64,000 nt of DNA, taken from Autumnicola tepida. Lineage in GTDB: Bacteria > Bacteroidota > Bacteroidia > Flavobacteriales > Flavobacteriaceae. The notes under the pieces are model-generated. The model was not told where the DNA came from and ran no database searches. It saw only the letters and a list, made by a program, of their open reading frames with translations. Numbering within the stretch: the first letter of the stretch is position 1; each line of letters opens with the position of its first letter. Made by a program: the position numbers and the translations under genes. The stretch is taken from contig NZ_JAVRHQ010000020.1 of the NCBI RefSeq assembly GCF_031846485.1, forward strand, positions 14,431 to 78,430, given 5' to 3'. Positions 15,958 to 25,294 of this stretch are shown here, one piece after another.

Positions 15958-17133
15958 ATGAGACTTAAGCTCAATCTTTCCTGGTTAGCCATTGCCGCCC
16001 TGTCGCTGTTTTTTATACAGTGCAGGAATACCAACAAAAGTGAAAATGAACCTGCAGAAGAAACTGCCCAAAACAAAAATGTTGTGATCGAAAAATCTGA
16101 TTATGGTACCACTCCCGATGGGGAAAAAATAGAAATGTATACACTTTCGAATAGTAATGGGATGGAAGTTCAAATTATTACCTACGGTGGCCGCATTACC
16201 AAACTTACCGCGCCCGATTTAAATAACAATTATCAGGATGTGGTTTTGGGTTTTGATTCTATTGGTCAATATTTGGAAGAAAACCCTTATTTTGGAGCAA
16301 TTATTGGCCGGTATGGGAACCGTATTGCCGGGGGCAAATTTTCCCTGGACGGGGAAGAATACACATTACCACAAAATAATGGAGAGAATACCTTACATGG
16401 AGGCGATAAAGGTTTTGATAAAGTAATATGGAAGGCAACACCTTTGGAGGGAAAAAATGCCTTAAAACTGAGTTATACAAGTAAGGATATGGAGCAGGGC
16501 TTTCCGGGACAACTCGAAACCACTGTTACTTATGAACTTAAAGATGATAATTCCCTGAACGTGGAATATAAAGCCACTACAGATAAAAAAACCATCGTTA
16601 ACCTTACGCAACATTCCTATTTTAACCTTTCCGGCGATTTCAGCAAAGACATTCTGGACCATAAGGTTGAAATAAACGCCGATGAATTTATTCCTGTTAA
16701 TGAAAACCTTATTCCCACAGGTGAGATAAGAGACGTGCAGGGAACTCCCTTCGATTTCAGGGAGGCGCAGGCAATAGGGAAAAATATCGAGGCTGAAAAT
16801 GAACAAATATTAAGAGGTAATGGTTACGATCATTGCTGGGTCCTGAATGAGCAGGACAGTGGAGTAAGGTATGCTGCTTCAGCGTACGATCCAGATAGCG
16901 GCAGATACCTGGAAGTTTATACAGATGAACCCGGTATGCAATTTTATACCGCAAACTTTTTGAATGGAACTTTGCCTGCAAAAGGCGGCGGAACATACGG
17001 CAAAAGGACAGGCTTCTGCTTTGAGACACAACATTATCCCGATACTCCTAACCAGGAAGGCTTTCCTACAGTAGTATTAGAACCTGGTGAAACATATACT
17101 TCCAATACAAGTTTCAGGTTTTCGGCAAAGTAA
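15958..17133 (+). CDS. galM: aldose 1-epimerase lipoprotein
   Basis: From the ATG at 15958 the protein has 391 residues and starts with a lipoprotein signal (LNLSWLAIAALSLFFIQCRN, lipobox Cys). An upstream ATG at 15886 would bury this signal behind 24 residues. The body is galactose mutarotase-like: QIITYGGRITKLTAPD, NPYFGAIIGRYGNRIAGGKF, LHGGDKGFDKVIW, LTQHSYFNLSGD with the catalytic His, and a Glu region (LEVYTDEPGMQFYTANF). It interconverts alpha and beta anomers of sugars, and as an exported lipoprotein it would act in the periplasm or on the cell surface. It may support the sugar metabolism seen nearby. Confidence 0.93.
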   Translation: MRLKLNLSWLAIAALSLFFIQCRNTNKSENEPAEETAQNKNVVIEKSDYGTTPDGEKIEMYTLSNSNGMEVQIITYGGRITKLTAPDLNNNYQDVVLGFDSIGQYLEENPYFGAIIGRYGNRIAGGKFSLDGEEYTLPQNNGENTLHGGDKGFDKVIWKATPLEGKNALKLSYTSKDMEQGFPGQLETTVTYELKDDNSLNVEYKATTDKKTIVNLTQHSYFNLSGDFSKDILDHKVEINADEFIPVNENLIPTGEIRDVQGTPFDFREAQAIGKNIEAENEQILRGNGYDHCWVLNEQDSGVRYAASAYDPDSGRYLEVYTDEPGMQFYTANFLNGTLPAKGGGTYGKRTGFCFETQHYPDTPNQEGFPTVVLEPGETYTSNTSFRFSAK

Positions 17134-17190
17134 ATACACCGGTATATACTTGAAAGGAAAGGAGGGAAGGATAATACTTTTTACCAACTT

Positions 17191-17237
17191 AAATAAAGAA
17201 GCCGTCTTTTTACTTGTTAAAGACGGCTTCTTTATTT
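17191..17237. terminator. bidirectional rho-independent terminator
   Basis: AAAGAAGCCGTCTTT and AAAGACGGCTTCTTT form a 15-bp stem. It lies between the converging epimerase and glgB genes and has A/T runs on both sides. Confidence 0.9.
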
Positions 17238-17260
17238 TCTAAAGCTGGCGAACAATATCC

Positions 17261-19813
17261 CTATCTTTTCTTCAGGTAAATTACTCCCATAGGAGGCAGG
17301 GTTAACGCAAGGGAATGATCTTTCCCGTGAGCCGGCAAGGCTTTTGCCTCTATATCTTCACGGTTTCCAACATTGCTCCCACCAAATTGTTCATCATCGG
17401 TATTTAAGATCTCATACCATTTTCCTTCAGAAGCTACACCAATCCTATAGTTTTCCCTTGGTACGGGAGTAAGGTTACAAACCACCATTACATTATCTTT
17501 TTCATTTTCTCCTTTTCTGAAGAAACTAATGATACTGTTTTCAGCATCATTAATATCTATCCACTCAAATCCTTCACTTTCAAAAGCTTTTTCGTAAAAT
17601 GCAGGTTCCTGTTTATAAATATTGTTTAGAGCTTTGAGGGTAGCCTGTATTTTTTTATTCAGTTCATTATCAGTTTCATGCCAGTCCAGGCTGGAGTCAT
17701 GATTCCATTCTGTTTTTTGTGCAAATTCGGCTCCCATAAACAGCAGTTTTGTTCCGGGATGGGCATACATATAGGCGTACAGGCTTCTTAAATTCGCGTA
17801 TTTATTCCAGTCGTCCCCGGGCATTTTGTTATAGATCGCCTGTTTTCCATACACAACTTCATCATGTGAAAGCGGAAGCATAAAATTCTCGGTAAACGCG
17901 TAATTTGTACTGAAAGTGATCGTATTCTGATGGTGTTTCCTATGTATAGGATCTTTCTGAAAATACTCCAGGGTGTCGTGCATCCAACCCATCATCCACT
18001 TCATTCCAAAACCAAGTCCGCCAATATAAGTGGGTTTGGACACCATGGGCCAGGCTGTGGATTCTTCAGCAATGGTCATAATATCTGGATGTTCGCCATA
18101 TACTACTTCATTGAATTCCTTTAGAAAACTTATCGCCTCCAGGTTTTCATTTCCGCCGAATTCATTAGGCTCCCATTCTCCGTGTTTCCTCGAATAATCG
18201 AGGTAGAGCATAGAGGCAACGGCATCTACACGCAATCCATCCGCATGGAATTTATCCAGCCAAAAAAGCGCGTTGCTTATCAGGAAGGAACGAACTTCAT
18301 TTCTTCCGTAGTTGAAAATATAACTCTGCCAGTCTGGGTGGAATCCTTTGCGGGGATCGGCATGTTCGTAAAGAAATGTCCCATCAAAATAATGCAACCC
18401 GTGCAAATCTGAAGGGAAATGCGAAGGTACCCAGTCCAGGATAACTCCAATTCCCGCCTTATGCAGCGATTCTACCAGGAACATAAAATCCTGCGGACTG
18501 CCATACCTGCTGGAAGGCGCAAAATAACCCGTTACCTGGTAACCCCAGGAACCAAAAAAAGGATGCTCCATTACCGGCATAAACTCCACATGAGTAAAGC
18601 CCATTTCTTTCAAGTAAGCTGGCAGATCTTCAGCAAGTTCACGATAGGATAATGAGCGGTTATCTTCCTCGGGTTTTCTTTTCCAGGAACCTACATGCAA
18701 TTCATATACTGAAACCGGCTTACTTTTTTGTGCATTTTCGCTGCGCTTGGTCATCCAGTCTTTATCATCCCAGGAATTCTCAATGTCCCATACCACAGAT
18801 GCTGTTTGAGGGGGAGTTTCCCAGCGGAAGGCGTAAGGATCACCTTTTTCAGCTTCATAACCATTGTTGGATTTTATAAAATATTTGTAAAGGCTTCCCT
18901 GTTGAGCTTCCGGTATAAAAACTTCCCATATACCTGAATGGTCAAAGCGTACATTCATGGGATTTTTTCCGCGGTCCCAACCGTTAAAATCTCCTATAAC
19001 TGAAACCTTCTCTGCATTTGGCGCCCAAACGGAAAAATAAACACCTTCTTTACCGTTGTGATTTACCGGGTGTGCCCCAAATTTTTTGTATAAATGGTAA
19101 TGTTTTCCTTCCTTAAAAAGATGCACATCATAATCTGAAAATAAAGAAAACCATTCGGGTTCTTCTGCAGGCTTTTCCCCGGTTCCTGCTTCTTCTCTTT
19201 CTTCTTTGGGCAGGACATTGTCTACCGCTTTTTTAACAGTCTTCTTTACCTTTTCCTGGTCTGGAAGAATATCTTTTGCTGTATCGGCTATTTTTTTCTG
19301 GGTTTCTTCGTCGGGCACTACTTTATCGGCAATCCCTTTCATTGTGGAAGAAATATCACCGGCAGTAGATTTAGTTTCTTTCTTTGAAGCTGTTGTTTTG
19401 CTTGTTTTAGCTTTAGCAACTTTTTTAGTTGAAGTGTTCCCGGCTTTCGAAGTTTTCTTTGTAGCAGAAGCTTTAGGCCTGGTTGTTTTCTTAGCTGTTT
19501 CTTTTTTTTCTGAAGCTGTTGTTTTTTTGGCTGTTGTCTTTTTAGCCCTGGCCGGTTTTTTATCTCCGGCAGCTTCCTGGGTAGCGCTGGAAGATGCTTT
19601 TTTCTTCACCGTCGCTTTCCCGGTGGTTTTATTTTTTGCACCCACCGTTTTTTTTGTACCCGCTGCAGATGTTGGTTTTTTCTCGCCAACTCCTTTTGGC
19701 CCTTTTACTTCACCTGAAGTATCTGCGCCTTTAGCAGCCTTAGCTGTTCCGGTTTTAGCTTTTGATGTTATTTTCTTGTCTTTATCTGTAGTTTTATTTT
19801 CTTTCTTTGCCAT
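17261..19813 (-). CDS. glgB: 1,4-alpha-glucan branching enzyme with a long histone-H1-like N-terminal tail
   Basis: The protein has 850 residues. Residues about 220-850 are a complete GH13 branching enzyme with a CBM48 domain (KEGVYFSVWAPNAEKVSVIGDFNGWD, core VWAPNAEKVSVIGDFNGWD) and the catalytic residues Asp530 (DGLRVDAVASMLY), Glu583 (TIAEESTAWP) and the later His-Asp pair (LPLSHDEVVYGK). It makes alpha-1,6 branches in glycogen. Residues 1-155 are composed almost only of Lys, Ala, Thr, Ser and Gly (for example ARAKKTTAKKTTA), and 156-207 are amphipathic helices. Such tails resemble bacterial histone-like proteins (AlgP, Hc1) and are not part of the enzyme. The start lies inside the treS gene by 20 bp, so the two are translationally coupled. 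Confidence 0.95.
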   Translation of the reverse strand: MAKKENKTTDKDKKITSKAKTGTAKAAKGADTSGEVKGPKGVGEKKPTSAAGTKKTVGAKNKTTGKATVKKKASSSATQEAAGDKKPARAKKTTAKKTTASEKKETAKKTTRPKASATKKTSKAGNTSTKKVAKAKTSKTTASKKETKSTAGDISSTMKGIADKVVPDEETQKKIADTAKDILPDQEKVKKTVKKAVDNVLPKEEREEAGTGEKPAEEPEWFSLFSDYDVHLFKEGKHYHLYKKFGAHPVNHNGKEGVYFSVWAPNAEKVSVIGDFNGWDRGKNPMNVRFDHSGIWEVFIPEAQQGSLYKYFIKSNNGYEAEKGDPYAFRWETPPQTASVVWDIENSWDDKDWMTKRSENAQKSKPVSVYELHVGSWKRKPEEDNRSLSYRELAEDLPAYLKEMGFTHVEFMPVMEHPFFGSWGYQVTGYFAPSSRYGSPQDFMFLVESLHKAGIGVILDWVPSHFPSDLHGLHYFDGTFLYEHADPRKGFHPDWQSYIFNYGRNEVRSFLISNALFWLDKFHADGLRVDAVASMLYLDYSRKHGEWEPNEFGGNENLEAISFLKEFNEVVYGEHPDIMTIAEESTAWPMVSKPTYIGGLGFGMKWMMGWMHDTLEYFQKDPIHRKHHQNTITFSTNYAFTENFMLPLSHDEVVYGKQAIYNKMPGDDWNKYANLRSLYAYMYAHPGTKLLFMGAEFAQKTEWNHDSSLDWHETDNELNKKIQATLKALNNIYKQEPAFYEKAFESEGFEWIDINDAENSIISFFRKGENEKDNVMVVCNLTPVPRENYRIGVASEGKWYEILNTDDEQFGGSNVGNREDIEAKALPAHGKDHSLALTLPPMGVIYLKKR

Positions 19814-22800
19814 CTCTATACCTCCCTATAATTGATTTTATGCCCCGTAGTGGAATTAGTACCCAGCCGGGACGGTTGTTTAGTTCGTAATTAAGTTCAT
19901 ATACTGCTTTTTCAAGCAGAAAAGTATCCATCAGGATATCATAATCTTCCTGATCTTCAGGGATAAAATTATTTTTCCCCACGTTTTTGGAATATCCCTT
20001 TAAATAAAGCCTGGTAACGTAGTAATACCAGGATTCTGCCCAGTCTTCCAGGTCACCCTCTTTTCTTTGCTGATCGAATTCCGGTTCCATTATGGTGCTG
20101 TAGGCGGCATAATGGAAAGATCTTACCATTCCTGCGACATCCCGTAATGCAGATCTCTTAAGCCTTCTTTCGCTGAATGCACGGGCAGGCTCTCCTTCAA
20201 AATCTATGATTATAAAGTCCTTACCTGTCCAGAGAACCTGGCCCAGGTGATAATCACCATGTGTCCTGATTTTCATTACCGGAATTTTATGCGCGAAAAC
20301 TCTTTTAAAGCATTTTAGCACATCGCTTTTCATATCCAGCACTTCTTTAGCTTCGGTCTTTACTTCTTCCGGAAGATTTTTCAAATTCTTCTGAAGGTTG
20401 GTAAAACTGTTCCTCGTTAAGGATTGTAAAGAAGAAAACAGGGAGCGCTGGTAGTGAAGTGAAAACTCTTCATGCTCAAAATCTTCTTCCTCAGGATGAG
20501 CGGCCAGGGCTTTATGCATTTCTGCCGTACGCTGTCCCAGAAGCGAAATACGTTCCGGAAAGATCGCGCCCATTAAATCCTGCATATCCGTTGGAATTTC
20601 CTTAAAACTTAACGGAATGGTAAGGTCCTGTTTTGCAGGTAGTAATTTGATTTCTTTAGAACGCGTCATCACGTTCTCGTAATACCTGTTAATGGCATCT
20701 TTGGTATAATCCCATGCATCTCCCTGGTTGGGAATTAAGTCCTGCATCATCCCCAGAACAATTACGTTCCTTGCTCCCGATTTAAATTCCAGTGCGCCGC
20801 GGAACCTGGAGGCATTTTCATAATCTGTTTTTTCAGAAAGATACCTTGTGATCTCCAGGTCGGGATTAATTGTATTGTCCAGTTTCCGGTAAAGCTTCAG
20901 GAAATATTTATTATCAAAAATCAATGAAGTATTGCTTTGTTCAGCGTTAAGAATTTTTGAATTCAACGTGTCCGAATCAATTTTTACTTCTTCATCTCCA
21001 TGGTAAAAGTTCAGGCTTTTCTTTCCACTGCCGAGACTTTTATTCTTTTTGATATTATTGAAAATGGCATTTCTAAATTCCTCGTTATAAACGGCATCAA
21101 ATAAAATACCTTCTTCTTTTCCTACTGTTAACCTGGTGATAACTGCCTTTTCAGGAATTTCCCTTATTTCTTCTTCTTTGTGATACGGAACAAATGCCAT
21201 AGGAAGCTGGTAAACCTCCGGAAGGCCGTCATTATAATTTATTTCAATGGTAATAAGCGTGGCCGGCAAATCTTTTACCGGAATATCTATTTTGTTATTT
21301 ACAGAAATATTCTGGATAACCCTGGATTTCCCTCCAAACCACCTGCAGGAATTTAGGTAAACAGGCAAGACTTTAGTCTCAAGTTTTGTCTGCACTTTCA
21401 TTTCCAGCAGTTCACTCCATTCCTTCACTTTTAATGCAGGAACATCGGCTTTTTCGCTTTGCTCCCTGTCTTTCTCAAGAACAAACCAGTAATAGCCGTG
21501 AGGCCCCATTGTAAACAGGTAAGGTTTTTCAGAAATTCTGGGGAATTTATTGTGGCTGAAAACTTCAATTGGGGTGTAACCTTCATAATCCTCCAGCTCC
21601 AATTCAGCAGCTTGTGGAAACCTGGAAAGGTTACCAAGAATTAGGATGTCTTCATCTTCATACGTACGGGTATAGGCGATAATCTTGGAATTTGAAGGAG
21701 ATAAAAATTTAATATCCCCGCGCCCAAAGGCTTTAAACCTCTTCCGCATTCCAATAATCCGCTTCATCCACCAGAGCAGGGAAGAGGAGTTCATTTGTTG
21801 CGCTTCCACATTTACCGCCTCATATTTATACTCCGGATCTATAATAGCCGGTAAATAAAGTTTTTGTGGGTTTGCTGAAGAAAAACCTGCATTCCTGTCT
21901 GCAGTCCATTGCATGGGGGTTCTTACACCATCCCTGTCTCCAAGGTAAAAATTATCTCCCATCCCAATTTCATCTCCATAATAAATTACCGGGGTGCCGG
22001 GAAGGGAAAACAGCAACACATTCATCAATTCAATTTTGTTGCGGTTGTTTTCCAGTAAAGGAGCCAGCCTGTGGCGAATTCCAACATTTATTTTCGCCTG
22101 TGGATCTTTGGTGTAAACTTTATACATATAGTCCCGCTCCTCATCGGTCACCATTTCCAGCGTTAACTCATCGTGGTTCCTTAGGAAAATTGCCCACTGG
22201 CAGGTATTTGGAATGTCGGGAGTCTGGTCTATAATATCGATAATGGGATAGCGGTCTTCCATCTTAACCGCCATAAACATCCTGGGCATGATAGGGAAAT
22301 GATAATTCATGTGGCATTCATCTCCATCCCCGAAATATGCTGCAGAATCTTCCGGCCACATATTCGCTTCAGCCAATAGAAGTTTATTATCGTAGTTTTT
22401 GTCAATATGCGCCCTTAATTTTTTCAGGAACTCATGGGTTTGCGGTAAATTTTCGCAGTTGGTATTTTCCCTTTCAAATAAATAAGGGACGGCGTCCAGC
22501 CTAAAGCCATCCACGCCCATTTTACACCAGTAATCCATTATTTTGAAAACCTCTTTTTGCACCTGTGGATTATCAAAATTCAGGTCTGGCTGATGGGAAA
22601 AGAAACGGTGCCAAAAATACGCCTTTGCCACGGGATCCCAGGTCCAGTTGGAAGGCTCGGTATCGGTAAATATAATCCTGGCATCTTTATATTTCTGCGG
22701 GTCGTCACTCCAAACGTAGTAATCCCGGTAATCGGAATCTGCCGGCGCCCTTCTTGCACGTTGGAACCATGGATGCTGATCTGATGTGTGGTTGATAACA

Positions 22801-23120
22801 AGCTCCGTTATAATTTTGAGTCCGCGTTTATGGGCTTCTTTTATGAGCTTTTTAAAAACCTTTACATCGCCATAAGAAGGGTTAATGTTGTAGTAATCTG
22901 CAATATCATAACCATCATCTTTTAGAGGGGAAGGGTAAAACGGCAAAAGCCATATGGCTGTTACGCCTAAATCTTCAAGATAATCGAGCTTTTGAAGCAG
23001 GCCCTGAAAGTCCCCAATTCCGTCACCATCACTGTCATAAAAAGCTTTTATATGTAATTCATATATCACTGCATCTTTATACCAATGCAGGTTATCATCA
23101 ATATTTATAGGTTCACTCAT
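19794..23120 (-). CDS. treS: trehalose synthase fused to maltokinase
   Basis: The 1108-residue protein begins with TreS (about 1-550: NLHWYKDAVIYELHIKAFYDSDGDGIGDF, of which YKDAVIYELHIKAFYDS is diagnostic). Its GH13 residues are in GFRLDAVPYLFERE, LLLAEANMWPED and LRNHDELTLEM. Residues about 575-1108 are a maltokinase (Pep2/Mak) with KIRTHGDYHLGQVLW and IIDFEGEPARAFSERR, the kinase catalytic and metal sites. TreS converts trehalose to maltose, and Mak phosphorylates maltose with ATP to maltose-1-phosphate for GlgE. TreS-Mak fusions are known in several bacteria. It lies 16 bp after glgE and overlaps glgB. Confidence 0.96.
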   Translation of the reverse strand: MSEPINIDDNLHWYKDAVIYELHIKAFYDSDGDGIGDFQGLLQKLDYLEDLGVTAIWLLPFYPSPLKDDGYDIADYYNINPSYGDVKVFKKLIKEAHKRGLKIITELVINHTSDQHPWFQRARRAPADSDYRDYYVWSDDPQKYKDARIIFTDTEPSNWTWDPVAKAYFWHRFFSHQPDLNFDNPQVQKEVFKIMDYWCKMGVDGFRLDAVPYLFERENTNCENLPQTHEFLKKLRAHIDKNYDNKLLLAEANMWPEDSAAYFGDGDECHMNYHFPIMPRMFMAVKMEDRYPIIDIIDQTPDIPNTCQWAIFLRNHDELTLEMVTDEERDYMYKVYTKDPQAKINVGIRHRLAPLLENNRNKIELMNVLLFSLPGTPVIYYGDEIGMGDNFYLGDRDGVRTPMQWTADRNAGFSSANPQKLYLPAIIDPEYKYEAVNVEAQQMNSSSLLWWMKRIIGMRKRFKAFGRGDIKFLSPSNSKIIAYTRTYEDEDILILGNLSRFPQAAELELEDYEGYTPIEVFSHNKFPRISEKPYLFTMGPHGYYWFVLEKDREQSEKADVPALKVKEWSELLEMKVQTKLETKVLPVYLNSCRWFGGKSRVIQNISVNNKIDIPVKDLPATLITIEINYNDGLPEVYQLPMAFVPYHKEEEIREIPEKAVITRLTVGKEEGILFDAVYNEEFRNAIFNNIKKNKSLGSGKKSLNFYHGDEEVKIDSDTLNSKILNAEQSNTSLIFDNKYFLKLYRKLDNTINPDLEITRYLSEKTDYENASRFRGALEFKSGARNVIVLGMMQDLIPNQGDAWDYTKDAINRYYENVMTRSKEIKLLPAKQDLTIPLSFKEIPTDMQDLMGAIFPERISLLGQRTAEMHKALAAHPEEEDFEHEEFSLHYQRSLFSSLQSLTRNSFTNLQKNLKNLPEEVKTEAKEVLDMKSDVLKCFKRVFAHKIPVMKIRTHGDYHLGQVLWTGKDFIIIDFEGEPARAFSERRLKRSALRDVAGMVRSFHYAAYSTIMEPEFDQQRKEGDLEDWAESWYYYVTRLYLKGYSKNVGKNNFIPEDQEDYDILMDTFLLEKAVYELNYELNNRPGWVLIPLRGIKSIIGRYRDGKERK

Positions 23121-23136
23121 AACTCTATTTTGGATT

Positions 23137-25113
23137 TTATCTCTCGTTTATGTTTTCCACGCGCAGGATGTGTGCAGGTTGCGCCTGTGGATGTAATTCT
23201 ACATAATTCCACTCATTTTGCCAGATGTACCTGGAGGCAGTAAGAAGGTCTACCACGGCAAAAGGCTCGTGTCCCAAAATTTCCAGTTCCCGGAGGGGAA
23301 CTTTCACCCAGCCGGATTGAGTATGGTCGGGATCCAGGTTTACCACAATTAGCAATTTATTCCCGCTGCGTTTGTCTACTTTTGAATAACAAATGATTTG
23401 ATCATTATCGGTGTCGGCAAAGCTGATGTTATAAGTAGTTTGCAGGGCGGGATTTTCATTCCTGATACTATTTAACTGGCTGATAATTTCTTTAGTTCTG
23501 GTAGGCCTGTACCAGTCCCAATGCTTCACCTCATATTTTTCAGAGCGTGTATATTCTTCTTTTCCGGGATAAGGTTCGTTTAAATTAAATTCGAAAAGAG
23601 GGCCGTAAATTCCATAATTTGAAGAAAGGGTGGCGGCGAGTATTATCCTTATCAGGAACGAAGGTTCTCCTTTATGTTCCAGGGAGATTGGTAAAATATC
23701 AGGAGTGTTTGGCCAGAAATTAGGCCGGAAATATTCCCTTAATTCCGTCTGGGTTAGTTCGGTAAGATATTCCTGGAATTCCTGTTTTGAATTTCTCCAG
23801 GTAAAGTAAGTATAAGATTGAGTGAAGCCTACTTTTCCCAGCTCTTCCATTACCCGAGGCCGTGTAAAAGCTTCTGCCAGGAAAATAATATCATTATTGG
23901 TTTTGTTGATTTCCTTTATAAGCCATTCCCAAAAAATGAAAGATTTGGTATGCGGATTGTCTACGCGAAATATCTTTACACCCTTGTCTATCCAGTATTC
24001 CACCACGCTCTTTAATTCCTGCCAAAGGTTTTCCCAATCCTCTGTTTCAAAATTCACCGGGAGCACGTCCTGGTACTTCTTCGGCGGATTTTCAGCATAC
24101 TGCACTGTACCATCCGGCCGCCATTTAAACCATTGTGGATGCTCTTTTACATAAGGATGATCCGGGCTACATTGAATAGCGAAGTCTATGGCGACTTCTA
24201 TCCCGTTTTTCTCTGCTTTCTTTACAAAAGATGTAAAATCTTCTATGGTTCCCAGTTCGGGATGGATAGCTTTATGACCTCCTTCTTCAGATCCTATGGC
24301 CCATGGCGAACCGGGATCTCCGGGTTTAGCTTCTGTGGCATTGTTTATTCCCTTCCGGTGGCTCACTCCAATTGGATGGATAGGAGGAAGATAAATTACA
24401 TCAAAGCCCATATTTGCAATTTCCGGCAGTATTCTTTCTGAAGTTTTAAAAGTGCCGTGTTCTCCCGGAGTTTCTGAAGTAGAACGTGGAAAGAATTCGT
24501 ACCAGGCACTAAAAAGCGCTCTTTTTCTTTCCACTTTTACCTGGAGGTTTTTTGAATAACGGGTTGCCCTCTCACGGTGCCTGGTTTGATACATTACCTT
24601 TGTCACGGCGTCTTCAAATACCTTGGAAAGTGCTTCCGCCTCTTTATCTTCGTCACGTAAAAGCTTTATCCAGTTGCGCAATTGTTTTTTTTGGGAAGCA
24701 TTTGCCTCTTCAAGGGCTTTTTCCATTAGTTCGGCTCCAATGAGTATTTCTACCCTTACATTTTGCTGCGCTTCAATTTTCTTTTTAAGATCGCTTTTCC
24801 ATGTAGAAAAATGGTCAATCCAGGCTTCAATGGTATATTCGTAAATTCCGGGTTGGTTTCCTTCAAAGGCAGAAGACCAGTGGTCGTTCCCTTCATGTAT
24901 CATCGGGATCTCATCCCATTCCTTCTCGTTTTCACCTTCTTTTGCGGCTTCCCGGTAGAGCAGCACGGCATCAACTTTGTCATGTCCATCCCCAAAAATA
25001 TCTGCCTCAACTTCTATCCGTTCATTAACGACTCGTTTGATCTGAAATTTACCACATTCAATTTGAGGAGAAACATTTCGAATACTTGCTCTTTTTTGCC
25101 CTTCTGACTTCAT
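23137..25113 (-). CDS. glgE: alpha-1,4-glucan:maltose-1-phosphate maltosyltransferase
   Basis: The 658-residue protein has an N-terminal GlgE domain (about 15-200, with the helical insert AELMEKALEEANASQKKQL) and a GH13_3 catalytic barrel. Key residues are the nucleophile Asp in GVKIFRVDNPHTKSF, the acid Glu in IIFLAEAFTRPRVM, and the stretch YLPPIHPIGVSHRKGINN. GlgE adds maltosyl units from maltose-1-phosphate to alpha-glucans. It is the first gene of the minus-strand arm and shares an intergenic region of about 180 bp with treZ. The TreS-Mak and GlgB genes downstream complete the GlgE pathway. Confidence 0.96.
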   Translation of the reverse strand: MKSEGQKRASIRNVSPQIECGKFQIKRVVNERIEVEADIFGDGHDKVDAVLLYREAAKEGENEKEWDEIPMIHEGNDHWSSAFEGNQPGIYEYTIEAWIDHFSTWKSDLKKKIEAQQNVRVEILIGAELMEKALEEANASQKKQLRNWIKLLRDEDKEAEALSKVFEDAVTKVMYQTRHRERATRYSKNLQVKVERKRALFSAWYEFFPRSTSETPGEHGTFKTSERILPEIANMGFDVIYLPPIHPIGVSHRKGINNATEAKPGDPGSPWAIGSEEGGHKAIHPELGTIEDFTSFVKKAEKNGIEVAIDFAIQCSPDHPYVKEHPQWFKWRPDGTVQYAENPPKKYQDVLPVNFETEDWENLWQELKSVVEYWIDKGVKIFRVDNPHTKSFIFWEWLIKEINKTNNDIIFLAEAFTRPRVMEELGKVGFTQSYTYFTWRNSKQEFQEYLTELTQTELREYFRPNFWPNTPDILPISLEHKGEPSFLIRIILAATLSSNYGIYGPLFEFNLNEPYPGKEEYTRSEKYEVKHWDWYRPTRTKEIISQLNSIRNENPALQTTYNISFADTDNDQIICYSKVDKRSGNKLLIVVNLDPDHTQSGWVKVPLRELEILGHEPFAVVDLLTASRYIWQNEWNYVELHPQAQPAHILRVENINER

Positions 25114-25256
25114 GAATTATTTTTTCTGATTATATAATCCCATGAGTGCCCATGAGATAAGAATTTTTTAAACAAATCTCTTTTAAAGGTAAAGAAGCAT
25201 GTTAAAACCGCTAGTTAAATAATTATTAAACATCAATAATTATAATTTATCATTAC

Positions 25257-25264
25257 TAGCTTTG
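25257..25264 (+). promoter_or_regulatory. -7 promoter box for the treZ arm
   Basis: TAGCTTTG matches TAnnTTTG. The predicted start is about 25270, so the TTG at 25262 lies inside the promoter and cannot be the start codon. This supports the ATG at 25295. No clear TTG -33 element is seen. Confidence 0.45.
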
Positions 25265-25294
25265 GCTGAGGTTGAATTTATTTCAGAAAGATTT

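Noticed and set aside
25262..25294. TTG start of treZ
   Set aside because: The codon is inside a TAnnTTTG promoter box and the ATG at 25295 fits the usual N-terminus.
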